From: CAWDVB01 sp963824105
GTDB lineage: Bacteria > Actinomycetota > Actinomycetes > Propionibacteriales > Nocardioidaceae
Direction of reading: 5' to 3'
DNA: 64,000 nt
NCBI GenBank assembly: GCA_963824105.1
Contig: CAWGNN010000009.1
Span: forward strand, 186,001-250,000
The notes beneath the pieces were generated by a model. The model had not been told where the DNA came from and made no database searches. It saw nothing but the letters and a program-made list of their open reading frames with translations. The position numbers and the translations under genes were made by a program. Shown piece by piece: positions 20,264 to 29,138 of this stretch (the first letter of the stretch is position 1; every line of letters starts with the position of its first letter).

Positions 20264-20304
20264 TAGATTCGGGCCGCAAGAGCCCCGGTGCTGTTGCGCC
20301 GGGG
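20264..20304 (+). promoter_or_regulatory. candidate -10 and leader hairpin upstream of purA
   Basis: TAGATT (20264-20269) is a plausible -10. Thirteen bases further on, CCCCGG (20283-20288) pairs with CCGGGG (20299-20304) around a 10-nt loop. The remaining 75-nt leader ends in GAGAGAGGGGG before the purA ATG. A role for the hairpin in purine control is possible, but it does not match the purine riboswitch consensus. Confidence 0.4.
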
Positions 20305-20379
20305 TTGCTTGTTGTCCTGATGTCGGCGCCGCGCACCGCGTGGCGATGACCGACAGCAACTGACGAGAGAGGGGGCCCC

Positions 20380-21666
20380 ATGCCAGCCATCGTGGTCCTT
20401 GGCGCCCAGTGGGGGGACGAGGGCAAGGGCAAGGCGACGGACCTGCTCAGCTCCTCGATCGACTCCTCGATCGACTACTGCGTGCGATTCTCCGGCGGCA
20501 ACAACGCGGGCCACACCATCGTGGTCAACGGCGAGAAGTTCGCTACCCACCTGCTTCCTTCGGCGATCCTGACGCCGGGCACCACTCCGGTGATCGCCAA
20601 CGGTGTGGTCGTCGACCTCGGCGTCCTCTTCGACGAGATCGACGAGATGTCCGCTCGTGGGGTCGACGTGTCGCACCTGGTGGTCTCCTCCAGCGCCCAC
20701 GTGATCACCAGCTACCACCAGACCATCGACAAGGTCACCGAGCGCTTCCTCGGCAAGAACCAGATCGGCACGACCGGGCGCGGCATCGGGCCGGCGTACG
20801 CCGACAAGATCAGCCGGATCGGCATCCGGGTCGCCGACCTCTTCGACGAGAAGATCCTCGCGGCGAAGGTCGAGATGGCCCTCGACGTGAAGAACCCGCT
20901 GCTGGTCAAGATCTACAACCGCCGGGCGATCGCGGTTGGCGAGATCCTCGACGAGCTGCTCGGCTATGCCGACCGGCTGCGCCCGATGGTCGCCGACACC
21001 TCGCTGCTGCTCAACCGCGCCCTCGACGACGGCAAGATGGTCCTCTTCGAGGGGGCGCAGGCGACCATGCTCGATGTCGACCACGGGACCTACCCGTTCG
21101 TCACCTCGAGCAACCCGACCGCCGGGGGGGTGTGCACCGGTGCGGGCATCGGCCCGAACCGGATCGACAGGATGATCGGGGTGATCAAGGCCTACACCAC
21201 GCGAGTGGGGGCCGGCCCGTTCCCGACCGAGCTGCTCGACGACGACGGCCAGCGGCTGCGCGAGAGAGGCGCCGAGTTCGGCACCACCACCGGCCGTCCC
21301 CGGCGTTGCGGCTGGTATGACGCGGTGATCGCGCGCTACGCGGCTCGCGTCAACGGCCTGACCGAGTTCTTCTTGACCAAGCTCGACGTCCTCGGAGGCT
21401 GGGACCGCATCCCGGTCTGCGTGGGCTACGAGATCGGCGGGGTCGGCACCGACGAGATGCCGATGACCCAGAGCGAGTTCCACCACGCCGTCCCGGTGTA
21501 CGAGTTCTTCGAGGGGTGGACCGAGGACATCTCGACGTGCCGGACCTTCGAGGAACTGCCCAAGGCAGCCCAGACCTACGTCCGCGCGCTCGAGGAGATC
21601 TCCGGTGCTCCCTTCTGGGGCATCGGAGTGGGCCCTGGCCGCGACGAGACCATCCAGCTCCGGTAG
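20380..21666 (+). CDS. purA: Adenylosuccinate synthetase
   Basis: 428 residues, standard length. GTP-dependent ligation of aspartate to IMP, first step to AMP. The N-terminal GTP loop is VVLGAQWGDEGKGKATDLLS. Also visible are NAGHTIVVNGEKFATHLLPS, QIGTTGRGIGPAYADK, LFEGAQATMLDVDHGTYPFV and, near the C terminus, GVGPGRDETIQL. It heads the purine gene region, transcribed in the same direction as purD and purB. Confidence 0.98.
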   Translation: MPAIVVLGAQWGDEGKGKATDLLSSSIDSSIDYCVRFSGGNNAGHTIVVNGEKFATHLLPSAILTPGTTPVIANGVVVDLGVLFDEIDEMSARGVDVSHLVVSSSAHVITSYHQTIDKVTERFLGKNQIGTTGRGIGPAYADKISRIGIRVADLFDEKILAAKVEMALDVKNPLLVKIYNRRAIAVGEILDELLGYADRLRPMVADTSLLLNRALDDGKMVLFEGAQATMLDVDHGTYPFVTSSNPTAGGVCTGAGIGPNRIDRMIGVIKAYTTRVGAGPFPTELLDDDGQRLRERGAEFGTTTGRPRRCGWYDAVIARYAARVNGLTEFFLTKLDVLGGWDRIPVCVGYEIGGVGTDEMPMTQSEFHHAVPVYEFFEGWTEDISTCRTFEELPKAAQTYVRALEEISGAPFWGIGVGPGRDETIQLR

Positions 21667-21748
21667 GGGCAGATTCTCACGTGCTCCTTCGTGCTCACCC
21701 CGACGTGACTCGTGGTCGGTCGAGGTCCGACGCGGTCTCGCGGGCGAC

Positions 21749-21754
21749 TAGCCT
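21749..21754 (+). promoter_or_regulatory. -10 element upstream of purD
   Basis: TAGCCT with an 8-nt spacer to GTG 21763 and no ribosome site. Probable leaderless purDB transcript. Confidence 0.5.
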
Positions 21755-21762
21755 GTGATCTC

Positions 21763-23034
21763 GTGAAGGCACTTGTCATCGGTACGGGCGGTCGTGAGCA
21801 CGCCCTTGCCCTGGCGCTCAGCCGTGACCCCGCCGTCACCGAGATCCACTCCGCTCCCGGCAACCCGGGGATGGCATCCCTCGGCCCGGTGCACCAAGTC
21901 GACCCGATGAGCGGTGAGGCGGTCGCAGCGCTCGCCGCGGAGCTGGGCATGGACCTGGTCGTCGTAGGGCCCGAGGCTCCGCTGGTCGCCGGGGTGGGCG
22001 ACGCGGTCACCGCACGCGGGATCGCCTGCTTCGGTCCGTCGGCCGAGGCCGCCCGCATCGAAGGGTCCAAGTCGTTCGCCAAAGAGGTGATGGAGGCTGC
22101 CGGAGTCCCGACCGCCCGCGCCCGTGTCTGCCACTCGCGGGCCGAGACCGCGGCCGCGCTGGACGAGTTCGGCCCGCCGTACGTCGTCAAGGACGATGCC
22201 CTGGCGGCTGGCAAGGGCGTGGTCGTCACCACCGACCGAGGGGAGGCCCTCACGCACGCGGCCACCTGCGCACGGGTGGTGATCGAGGAGTTCCTCGACG
22301 GACCCGAGGTCTCGCTCTTCGCCGTGTGCGACGGGACCACGGCCTACCCGTTGCAGCCGGCCCAGGACTTCAAGCGGATCTCCGACGGCGGCCGCGGTCC
22401 CAACACCGGTGGGATGGGCTCCTACACCCCGCTCACCTGGGCACCGGCCGATCTCGCCGACACGGTCATGCGGACCATCGTGCAGCCGACGCTGGACGAG
22501 ATGGCTCGTCGTGGCTCGCCGTTCCGTGGCTGTCTGTACGTCGGCCTGGCGCTGACGCACGAGGGCCCTCGGGTCATCGAGTTCAACTGCCGGTTCGGAG
22601 ACCCCGACATCCAGCCAGTCCTGGCGGTCCTGGAGTCGCCCCTCGGCGAGCTCCTGCTCGCCGCTGCCGAAGGGCGGCTGAACGACGTGAAGCCGCCCGC
22701 CTTCACCGGGCAGGCGGCCGTGTCGGTGGTGCTCGCCTCGGCGGGTTACCCGGACTCGTCGTCGAAGGGCGACCTGATCACCGGCGTCGACCGGCTCCGG
22801 TCGGTGCGGGACATCGACGTGATCCACGCCGGGACGGCCCTCACCGAGGCCGGGCTGGTCACCGCAGGTGGCCGGGTGCTCGCCGTTCGGGCCATCGGCC
22901 CCGACGTCGCGGCCGCACGTGCCCGCGCCTACGAAGGGCTCGCCGCCATCACCTTCCCCGGCGCGCAGTGGCGCACCGACATCGCCGCTGAACCCCTGGG
23001 CGTCGTCGAGGGCGCCTCCGTGAAGGAGCCGTGA
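21763..23034 (+). CDS. purD: Phosphoribosylamine-glycine ligase (GAR synthetase)
   Basis: 423 residues. ATP-grasp ligase making GAR, second step of purine synthesis. It has an N-terminal VIGTGGREHALALALSRD, the ATP-grasp loop YVVKDDALAAGKGVVV, LFAVCDGTTAYPLQPAQDFKR and RVIEFNCRFGDPDIQPVL. The GTG at 21763 places the nucleotide-binding VIGTGGREH at the N terminus, as usual for PurD, and is 8 nt after TAGCCT; the frame is open 17 codons further up. It overlaps purB at TGATG. Confidence 0.97.
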   Translation: MKALVIGTGGREHALALALSRDPAVTEIHSAPGNPGMASLGPVHQVDPMSGEAVAALAAELGMDLVVVGPEAPLVAGVGDAVTARGIACFGPSAEAARIEGSKSFAKEVMEAAGVPTARARVCHSRAETAAALDEFGPPYVVKDDALAAGKGVVVTTDRGEALTHAATCARVVIEEFLDGPEVSLFAVCDGTTAYPLQPAQDFKRISDGGRGPNTGGMGSYTPLTWAPADLADTVMRTIVQPTLDEMARRGSPFRGCLYVGLALTHEGPRVIEFNCRFGDPDIQPVLAVLESPLGELLLAAAEGRLNDVKPPAFTGQAAVSVVLASAGYPDSSSKGDLITGVDRLRSVRDIDVIHAGTALTEAGLVTAGGRVLAVRAIGPDVAAARARAYEGLAAITFPGAQWRTDIAAEPLGVVEGASVKEP

Positions 23035-24452
23035 TGACGATCCCCAATGTCCTGGCGAACCGTTACGCCGCCACCGATCTCGTGGGCATCTGGTCCCCCG
23101 AGCACAAGATCGTGCTCGAGCGCCGACTGTGGATCGCCGTGCTGAAGGCTCAGCGCGACCTCGGTGTCGACGTTCCCGACGGGGCGATCGAGGCATATGA
23201 GAGGGTCGTCGACGTGGTCGACCTGGCGTCGATCGCGGCTCGGGAGCGGGTCACCCGGCACGACGTGAAGGCTCGGATCGAGGAGTTCTGCGCGCTCGCC
23301 GGCTACGAGCAGATCCACAAGGGCATGACCTCACGGGACCTCACCGAGAACGTCGAGCAACTACAGATCCGGTCCTCGCTGGAGCTGGTCCGCGACCGGG
23401 TGGTCGCCACACTGGCACGGCTCGGCCGGCTGGCCGCCGAGCACGAGACGCTGGTCATGGCGGGACGCTCCCACAACGTCGCCGCGCAGGCGACCACGCT
23501 CGGCAAGAGGTTCGCGACCGTCGCCGACGAGCTGCTGGTGGCGTACGAACGGCTGGGTGAGCTGCTCGCCCGCTACCCCCTGCGCGGCATCAAGGGGCCG
23601 ATGGGCACCTCCCAGGACATGCTCGACCTGCTCGACGGCGACGCATCCAAGCTGGCCGATCTCGAGCAGCGAGTTGCCGCGCACCTCGGCTTCGATCGCG
23701 TGCTCACGTCGGTGGGCCAGGTCTATCCGCGGTCGCTGGACTTCGAGGTCGTCTCGGCCCTGGTCCAGACCGTCGCCGCCCCCTCCAACCTCGCCACCAC
23801 GATCCGGCTGATGGCCGGCAACGAGCTGGTGACCGAGGGGTTCAAGGAGGGGCAGGTCGGCTCGTCGGCGATGCCGCACAAGATGAACACCCGCTCGTGT
23901 GAGCGGGTCAACGGGCTCGCGGTGATCTTGCGTGGCTACCTGTCCATGGTCGGTGAGCTCGCCGGGGACCAGTGGAACGAGGGCGACGTCTCCTGCTCGG
24001 TGGTACGCCGGGTGGCCCTCCCGGACGCCTTCTTCGCCACCGACGGGCTGTTCCAGACCTTCCTCACCGTGCTCGACGAGTTCGGCGCCTTCCCGGCCGT
24101 GATTCAGCGTGAGCTCGATCGCTACCTGCCGTTCCTGGCCACGACCAAGGTGCTGATGAGCGCGGTGCGCAACGGCGTCGGACGCGAGACCGCCCATGAG
24201 GCCATCAAGGAGGCCGCCGTCGGCGTCGCCCTCGAGATGCGCCAGGGACGCGCGGTCAACAACCTCTTCGAGCGGCTCGCCGCAGACGAGCGGCTGGGGC
24301 TGACCGAGACCCAGCTGGCCGAGCTGGTCGCCGAGCCGATCACCTTCACCGGAGCGGCGGTCGCGCAGACCCAGGCGGTGGTCCGCGGGATCGAGGAGGT
24401 GTGCGCGCAGCGTCCCGGCGCCGCGGCGTACTCCCCCGGCGAGATTCTTTGA
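23034..24452 (+). CDS. purB: Adenylosuccinate lyase
   Basis: 472 residues, fumarase/aspartase superfamily. Cleaves SAICAR to AICAR and adenylosuccinate to AMP. The signature loop is GSSAMPHKMNTRSCERVNG (near residue 280), and KGMTSRDLTENVEQ is also present. The ATG at 23034 overlaps the purD stop by 1 nt and lies 5 nt after AAGGAG. A GTG one codon earlier is possible but too close to the ribosome site. Confidence 0.97.
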   Translation: MTIPNVLANRYAATDLVGIWSPEHKIVLERRLWIAVLKAQRDLGVDVPDGAIEAYERVVDVVDLASIAARERVTRHDVKARIEEFCALAGYEQIHKGMTSRDLTENVEQLQIRSSLELVRDRVVATLARLGRLAAEHETLVMAGRSHNVAAQATTLGKRFATVADELLVAYERLGELLARYPLRGIKGPMGTSQDMLDLLDGDASKLADLEQRVAAHLGFDRVLTSVGQVYPRSLDFEVVSALVQTVAAPSNLATTIRLMAGNELVTEGFKEGQVGSSAMPHKMNTRSCERVNGLAVILRGYLSMVGELAGDQWNEGDVSCSVVRRVALPDAFFATDGLFQTFLTVLDEFGAFPAVIQRELDRYLPFLATTKVLMSAVRNGVGRETAHEAIKEAAVGVALEMRQGRAVNNLFERLAADERLGLTETQLAELVAEPITFTGAAVAQTQAVVRGIEEVCAQRPGAAAYSPGEIL

Positions 24453-24489
24453 ACTGACCGAGAGGGGTTGCGGAATCTCGCAGGATCCG

Positions 24490-24495
24490 TAGCGT
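24490..24495 (+). promoter_or_regulatory. -10 element, leaderless promoter of secreted protein
   Basis: TAGCGT, 6 nt before the ATG at 24502, with no ribosome site between. Confidence 0.6.
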
Positions 24496-24501
24496 CAGGT
24501 C

Positions 24502-25812
24502 ATGACGCTCTCGCTTCGCCGCATGTTCGCCCTCGGTCTGATCGCCTCTTCGCTGTCGCTGGTGACCGGATTCTCGGCCCCCTCGGCCGCTGGGTCCTCC
24601 CCGCCGTCGCTGCAGGACTGCACGACGACTGCGGGGGCGGCTCCTTGCATCGAGTCCGTCACCGTCAACAGCGGCGCGATCACCACGCCCTTCAGCTATA
24701 TCGCGTGGTACGACGACACCAACCCCAGCAAGAACATCTACTTCTTTGCGCAGAAGGACGGAACCGGCGGCAACCTGGGCTTCTCGGCGCTGACCGACAC
24801 GTGGAGAGTCGTCATCTTCGTGGGCAACTGGGAGATCCCCCGGGTGACGCACGGCAAGGCCCAGAACGTCAAGGTGACCCGGACCCACGCGACCGACGGC
24901 TACACCGTCACCATCAGCGGCAACCCGGTCACCGTCTCGGGTCAGTGCGACTCCTCCGGCACCTACTGCCCCGAGGACTGGGTGACCGGCCTCCCCGGCG
25001 GGTTCAACAACAGGCAGTGGGACGGCTACTTCGACTTCTACATCACCGACTACGGCGCCTGGAACAACGCGAGTCAGCGGGCCGACTTCTACGGCATGAA
25101 CTACTTCAACAACATCGCCCACACGGAGCTGCCGCCGCAGATCGTCACCCCGGCGGACCCGAGCATCCCGCCGTACCTGCTGGTGAACGCCGCGAACCGG
25201 AGGTTCCTCCAGGACGGGACGACGCTGGTGAACGGGCATGCGGAGCTGCGGATCCCGAACCAGTTCCTCCGCGACGTGTACGGCGTGCCTGATCCGGCCA
25301 GCATGACGAGCAGCGGCGTGACCGTGACCGGTGACGGCGGCGCGACCGTCGACGTCTTCCAGGAGGCCGGCGCCGACGCGATGATCGTGCACATCGACGG
25401 CATGCACTTCCCGAACGTCTCCGGGTCGGCTCCTACCCCGTTCGCCGGCCCACAGTCCGAGTCGTCGACGACCATGCTCGCGACCACCAAGAAGTCGCTT
25501 CGTCATCTGAAGTACAAGGTGGGCACCATCACTCCGACTCGGCCGACGAACGTGCATGCGAAGCGGGTGGCCGCTCACCGCGCCAAGATCACGTTCGACC
25601 GCAGCCGGTCGCGTGGCGCGAAGGTCACCGGCTACCTGGTCCGGTGCGTGATGCGGCATGGCTCCGCGGTCGTGAAGGTCGCGGGGCAGAACTCGCCGAT
25701 CGTGGTGAAGGGTCTGGCTGCCGGGCGCGTCTACGACTGCCGGGTGCGGGCCAAGTCCAAGGCCGGCCCCAGCCACTGGAGCGTCCGGGTCAAGCTCCGA
25801 GCTCGCCCCTGA
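24502..25812 (+). CDS. secreted protein with C-terminal fibronectin III-like domain
   Basis: 436 residues, family not recognised. A Sec-type signal peptide (MTLSLRRMFALGLIASSLSL, cleavage probably after the Ala-rich stretch near residue 30) precedes an aromatic-rich central region with repeated W, Y and N and paired cysteines (CTTTAGAAPC; CDSSGTYC). The C-terminal 90 residues read as a fibronectin type III domain (PTNVHAKRVAAHRAKITFDR, VYDCRVRAKSKAGPSHWS). Likely an extracellular or wall-associated protein. It stands between purB and an unrelated monooxygenase-like gene. Confidence 0.7.
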   Translation: MTLSLRRMFALGLIASSLSLVTGFSAPSAAGSSPPSLQDCTTTAGAAPCIESVTVNSGAITTPFSYIAWYDDTNPSKNIYFFAQKDGTGGNLGFSALTDTWRVVIFVGNWEIPRVTHGKAQNVKVTRTHATDGYTVTISGNPVTVSGQCDSSGTYCPEDWVTGLPGGFNNRQWDGYFDFYITDYGAWNNASQRADFYGMNYFNNIAHTELPPQIVTPADPSIPPYLLVNAANRRFLQDGTTLVNGHAELRIPNQFLRDVYGVPDPASMTSSGVTVTGDGGATVDVFQEAGADAMIVHIDGMHFPNVSGSAPTPFAGPQSESSTTMLATTKKSLRHLKYKVGTITPTRPTNVHAKRVAAHRAKITFDRSRSRGAKVTGYLVRCVMRHGSAVVKVAGQNSPIVVKGLAAGRVYDCRVRAKSKAGPSHWSVRVKLRARP

Positions 25813-25834
25813 TCTTCGGGGGATGCGGAGCGCC

Positions 25835-25840
25835 TAGGCT
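25835..25840 (+). promoter_or_regulatory. -10 element, leaderless promoter
   Basis: TAGGCT, 6 nt before the GTG at 25847. Confidence 0.6.
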
Positions 25841-25846
25841 CGGCGG

Positions 25847-26416
25847 GTGAGCACCCCCGTAACCGTCGCGATCACCCGGCACGTCGACCCGGCCCACGAG
25901 GCCGAGATGAGTGCCTGGGTCGAGTCCGGGTTCCGCCTCGCCTCCTCCTTCGACGGGTTCCTCGGAGCCGGCTGGCTCAGGCCCGGACAGGACTCCGCGG
26001 CTTGGCACATGCTCTACCGGTTCGACTCCCCGGAGTCACTGGCCGGCTGGGAGGCGTCGAGCCAGCGTTCCTGGTGGTTGGGCTCGGCGCAGGGTTTGGT
26101 CGAGGAGTCCAGGGTGGAGAAGCGCACCGGGATCGAGGGTTGGTTCGACGAGCCGGCCACCCGCGACGTCGAGGATCTGAGACCTGCCCCTCCGGCGCCT
26201 CCGCGGTGGAAGCAGATGATCGTGATCTTCCTGGTCTTCTACCCGCTCAGCCTCACCGCCAACTGGGTGGGTGGGCACACGATGCACGACTGGTTCCTTC
26301 CGCTCAAGGTGCTGGTCAGCGTGATGGCGATGACCCCGGTGATGACCTACTTGGCGCTGCCCTGGATCACCAAGCGGATGGAGTGGTTCCTGCAGCCCCG
26401 TCGCACCAGAGCCTGA
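25847..26416 (+). CDS. antibiotic biosynthesis monooxygenase-like domain with two TM segments
   Basis: 189 residues. The first 100 form a dimeric alpha/beta-barrel ABM-type domain (VAITRHVDPAHEAEMSAWVE, WHMLYRFDSPESLAGWEAS). The rest carries two hydrophobic helices (MIVIFLVFYPLSLTANWVGG; VLVSVMAMTPVMTYLALPW). This matches the ABM-plus-TM architecture of uncharacterised YrpA/DUF-type proteins. A quinone or heme-related oxidation role is only a guess. The GTG start is set by TAGGCT 6 nt upstream. Confidence 0.75.
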   Translation: MSTPVTVAITRHVDPAHEAEMSAWVESGFRLASSFDGFLGAGWLRPGQDSAAWHMLYRFDSPESLAGWEASSQRSWWLGSAQGLVEESRVEKRTGIEGWFDEPATRDVEDLRPAPPAPPRWKQMIVIFLVFYPLSLTANWVGGHTMHDWFLPLKVLVSVMAMTPVMTYLALPWITKRMEWFLQPRRTRA

Positions 26417-26438
26417 GGCTCTCGGGCACACTCGGGTC

Positions 26439-27470
26439 ATGGACGCGGCGGCGGCTCTCCGGCATCAAGCTCGCGCCTGCGAAGAGCTGGGATCGCCGAT
26501 GTACGCCGCGCTGCTCGACGTGCTCGCCGACGATCTGGACGTCGGCGGCCCCACCCGCGAGGTGCTGGCCGGCCACGAGGACGACCCGGGTCCCTCGGCG
26601 CTGGGCCTCCGACTGTTGGGCTCTGTCCACCGACTGGTCCTCACCGGCCGCGCACCGGCGCTCGCCCGCTACTACCCGACGGCGGGGGGTCGCTTCGATC
26701 TCGGGCCCGCCGCCGCGGCTGTGCTGCAGCTGATCGCCGATGACCCGGATGCCGTCAGGGAATGGCTCGACCGGGCTCCGCAGACCAACGAGGTGGGCAG
26801 GTCGGCACCCCTGTACGGCGGGCTGCTGCAGCTGCCCTGGGAGCTCCCGGTCCGGCTCTTCGAGATCGGTGCCAGCGGCGGGCTCAACCTGCGGGCGGAC
26901 CGCTATGCCTACGTCGCTCGGGGCGGCGTCCTGGGTGAGGCGGCGTCCGGGGTTCGGCTCGATCCGGCGTGGGGAGAGGGCCCGGTGTCGCGACCGGTGC
27001 GGATCGTGGAGCGGGTCGGCTGCGATCTCTCGCCGATCGGTGTGGTCGAGGGGCGCGTGGCGCTGACGGCGTACGTGTGGCCGGATCAGACCACCCGGCA
27101 CCAGCGGCTCGCTGCCGCGCTCGATGTCGCGGCGGAGAATCCGGCGGAGGTTCGGGGCGAGGACGCGGTGACCTTCGTCAACGGCATCGAGCTGCGCCCA
27201 GGAACGGTCACAGTCTTGTGGCACTCCGTGATGTTCCAGTACCTCACCCCCGACGACCAGCGGACGGTGCGCGGCCGGATCGCCGGGCTCGGAGCGGAGG
27301 CCACGTCCGAGGCCCCCTTCGCGCATGTCGCCTTCGAGCCGTCGCGCCGCACTCCGGATGCGGATCACGAGTTCCTGATCCGTCTGGAGACCTGGCCCTC
27401 GGGGGAGAGCAGGATCATCGGATCCGCCCCACCCCACGGTCTCCCGGTCACCTGGGATCGAGACGGTTGA
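26439..27470 (+). CDS. DUF2332 family protein
   Basis: 343 residues; I recognise the DUF2332 family (actinobacterial and proteobacterial, function unknown). Characteristic stretches are HQARACEELGSPMYAALL, LFEIGASGGLNLRADRYAY, a Rossmann-like Gly-rich motif recalling methyltransferases, and TVLWHSVMFQYLTPDDQ. CACACT 6 nt before the ATG may act as a -10. Confidence 0.8.
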   Translation: MDAAAALRHQARACEELGSPMYAALLDVLADDLDVGGPTREVLAGHEDDPGPSALGLRLLGSVHRLVLTGRAPALARYYPTAGGRFDLGPAAAAVLQLIADDPDAVREWLDRAPQTNEVGRSAPLYGGLLQLPWELPVRLFEIGASGGLNLRADRYAYVARGGVLGEAASGVRLDPAWGEGPVSRPVRIVERVGCDLSPIGVVEGRVALTAYVWPDQTTRHQRLAAALDVAAENPAEVRGEDAVTFVNGIELRPGTVTVLWHSVMFQYLTPDDQRTVRGRIAGLGAEATSEAPFAHVAFEPSRRTPDADHEFLIRLETWPSGESRIIGSAPPHGLPVTWDRDG

Positions 27471-27482
27471 GACCCGGGGATC

Positions 27483-28103
27483 TCAGACCAGCGCACGCCC
27501 GTCGTGCAGCGCGAGCTTGCGGGCCACGGTCGCGGCGTCCTCCAGCCACACGTCCTCCGGGCTGGGCGGGAGGATCTGGTTCCACTCGATGGCCATCGAC
27601 CCGATGACCTGCGGAAGCCTGGCCGTGCGGGCGATGAACCACGTGTGCATGTGCTCCGACCCGTCGCCCCACCGGCAGGCGTGGACCCGGCCGATGTTCT
27701 CCAGGTGCGACATGATCCGGGTGAGCCAGACCGAGATCCGCCCCATCTCGGCGGCCTTCTCGTCATCGAGGTCGGTGAAGTCGAGGTGCTCGTTGGTGTT
27801 CAGCCACAGCACCAGCGGGAGGCCCTTCGGCAGCGCGGGGCGCAGGAGATGGAAGTTCCAGTTCTCCCAGATCCGGACGTTCCCACCTCCGCCCGTGCAG
27901 GTCTGGCAGTCGGCCCCGTCCAATCCCGACCGGGCCGGCTCGGCGGCCACCGGCGGCTTGAGAACCTTCGGCTGGAGGTTGCCGTCCACGACCTCCCACG
28001 GGAACCAGTCGCCCCACTCCTCGACGGGAGGCATCGGCAGGCGTCCGCTCTCGCCGACCGCCGCGACGACCCTGGCGTAGACCTCTTCGGCTGACTCAGG
28101 CAT
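27483..28103 (-). CDS. conserved hypothetical protein, possibly HIT-like
   Basis: 206 residues. A short Cys motif followed by glycines (DCQTCTGGGGN, about residues 65-75) precedes a segment laid out like GalT/HIT proteins: NWNFHLLRPALPKGLPLVLW, then a helix, then GSEHMHTWFIARTARLPQV. The HMH in place of the HxHxH of active HIT enzymes suggests a degenerate or divergent active site. Function is unknown; the HIT assignment is inference. Convergent with the DUF2332 gene and divergent from purC. Confidence 0.65.
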   Translation of the reverse strand: MPESAEEVYARVVAAVGESGRLPMPPVEEWGDWFPWEVVDGNLQPKVLKPPVAAEPARSGLDGADCQTCTGGGGNVRIWENWNFHLLRPALPKGLPLVLWLNTNEHLDFTDLDDEKAAEMGRISVWLTRIMSHLENIGRVHACRWGDGSEHMHTWFIARTARLPQVIGSMAIEWNQILPPSPEDVWLEDAATVARKLALHDGRALV

Positions 28104-28163
28104 GGACCAACGATCTCAGAGAGTGGCTCGGCCAGGTCGGCCGGGGCACGACTCAGGCGTCGG

Positions 28164-28169
28164 TAGGCT
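28164..28169 (+). promoter_or_regulatory. -10 element, leaderless promoter of purC
   Basis: TAGGCT, 6 nt before the purC ATG, with no ribosome site. Confidence 0.6.
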
Positions 28170-28175
28170 CCGGTC

Positions 28176-29063
28176 ATGACCGGCTCGATCGACTTGCCTG
28201 ACGCTCCCGAGATCCCGGGCGCTCAGCACATCCATTCCGGCAAGGTCCGCGATCTCTACCGCATCGGTGATGGGCGGCTGCTCATGGTGGCGAGCGATCG
28301 CATCTCGGCGTTCGACTTCGTCCTGGACTCCGTCATCCCCGACAAGGGCGTCGTTCTCACCAAGATGTCCCTGTGGTGGTTCGAGCAACTGGCCGACCTG
28401 GTGCCCAACCACATCCTCTCCACCGACGTGCCGGCTCAGGTCGCCGGACGTGCGGTGATCTGCGAGGAGCTGTCGATGTACCCCGTCGAATGCGTCTCGC
28501 GTGGCTATCTCACCGGCAGCGGACTGCTGGACTACCGGGCGACCGGCGAGGTGTGCGGCATCCCCCTGCCTCCGGGGCTGGAGGACGGCAGCAAGCTCCA
28601 GGCGCCGATCTTCACCCCGGCGACGAAGGCGGCGATGGGCGACCACGACGAGAACGTTGCGTACGCCGCGGTGGAAGCCACCGTCGGGCCCGAGCGGGCC
28701 GCGGAGCTGCGCGAGCTCACCCTCGCCATCTACGCCCGCGCCGAGCAGATCGCCCGGGAGCGCGGCATCATCCTGGCCGACACCAAGTTCGAGTTCGGGG
28801 CTCGGCCCGACGGGACTACCGTGCTCGCCGACGAGGTGCTCACCCCGGACTCCAGCCGGTACTGGCCGGTGGACGAGTGGCAGCCCGGCCGCGCCCAGCC
28901 GTCGTACGACAAGCAGATCGTCCGCAACTGGCTGATCTCGTCGGCGAGTGGCTGGGAGCGCGCATCCGGGGAGCCGCCGCCCGCCCTCCCGGCATCCATC
29001 ATCGAGCGGACCCGGGCCCGCTACATCGAGGCGTTCGAGCTGCTCACCGGCACGACCTTCTGA
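28176..29063 (+). CDS. purC: SAICAR synthetase
   Basis: 295 residues, actinobacterial long form. ATP-dependent ligation of aspartate to CAIR. It contains HIHSGKVRDLYRIGDGRLLMVASDRISAFD at the N terminus, the family signature VECVSRGYLTGSGL, LADTKFEFG and DEVLTPDSSRYWP. It is a monocistron or the first gene of a short unit; an acyl-CoA ligase with its own ribosome site follows after 75 nt. Confidence 0.97.
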   Translation: MTGSIDLPDAPEIPGAQHIHSGKVRDLYRIGDGRLLMVASDRISAFDFVLDSVIPDKGVVLTKMSLWWFEQLADLVPNHILSTDVPAQVAGRAVICEELSMYPVECVSRGYLTGSGLLDYRATGEVCGIPLPPGLEDGSKLQAPIFTPATKAAMGDHDENVAYAAVEATVGPERAAELRELTLAIYARAEQIARERGIILADTKFEFGARPDGTTVLADEVLTPDSSRYWPVDEWQPGRAQPSYDKQIVRNWLISSASGWERASGEPPPALPASIIERTRARYIEAFELLTGTTF

Positions 29064-29138
29064 TCCGGCTCACCCAGGACCCGTGACGATCGCCACACCT
29101 CCGAGTAGTTTGGCGGGCAACCAGCCAATCCAGGAGGC

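Noticed and set aside
21748..23196. 482-codon minus-strand frame over purD
   Set aside because: Shadow of purD and the start of purB. Composition is Arg/Gly/His-rich and no motif is seen.
24346..25776. 476-codon minus-strand frame over the secreted protein gene
   Set aside because: Antisense to a gene with a signal peptide and a promoter. The product is low-complexity.
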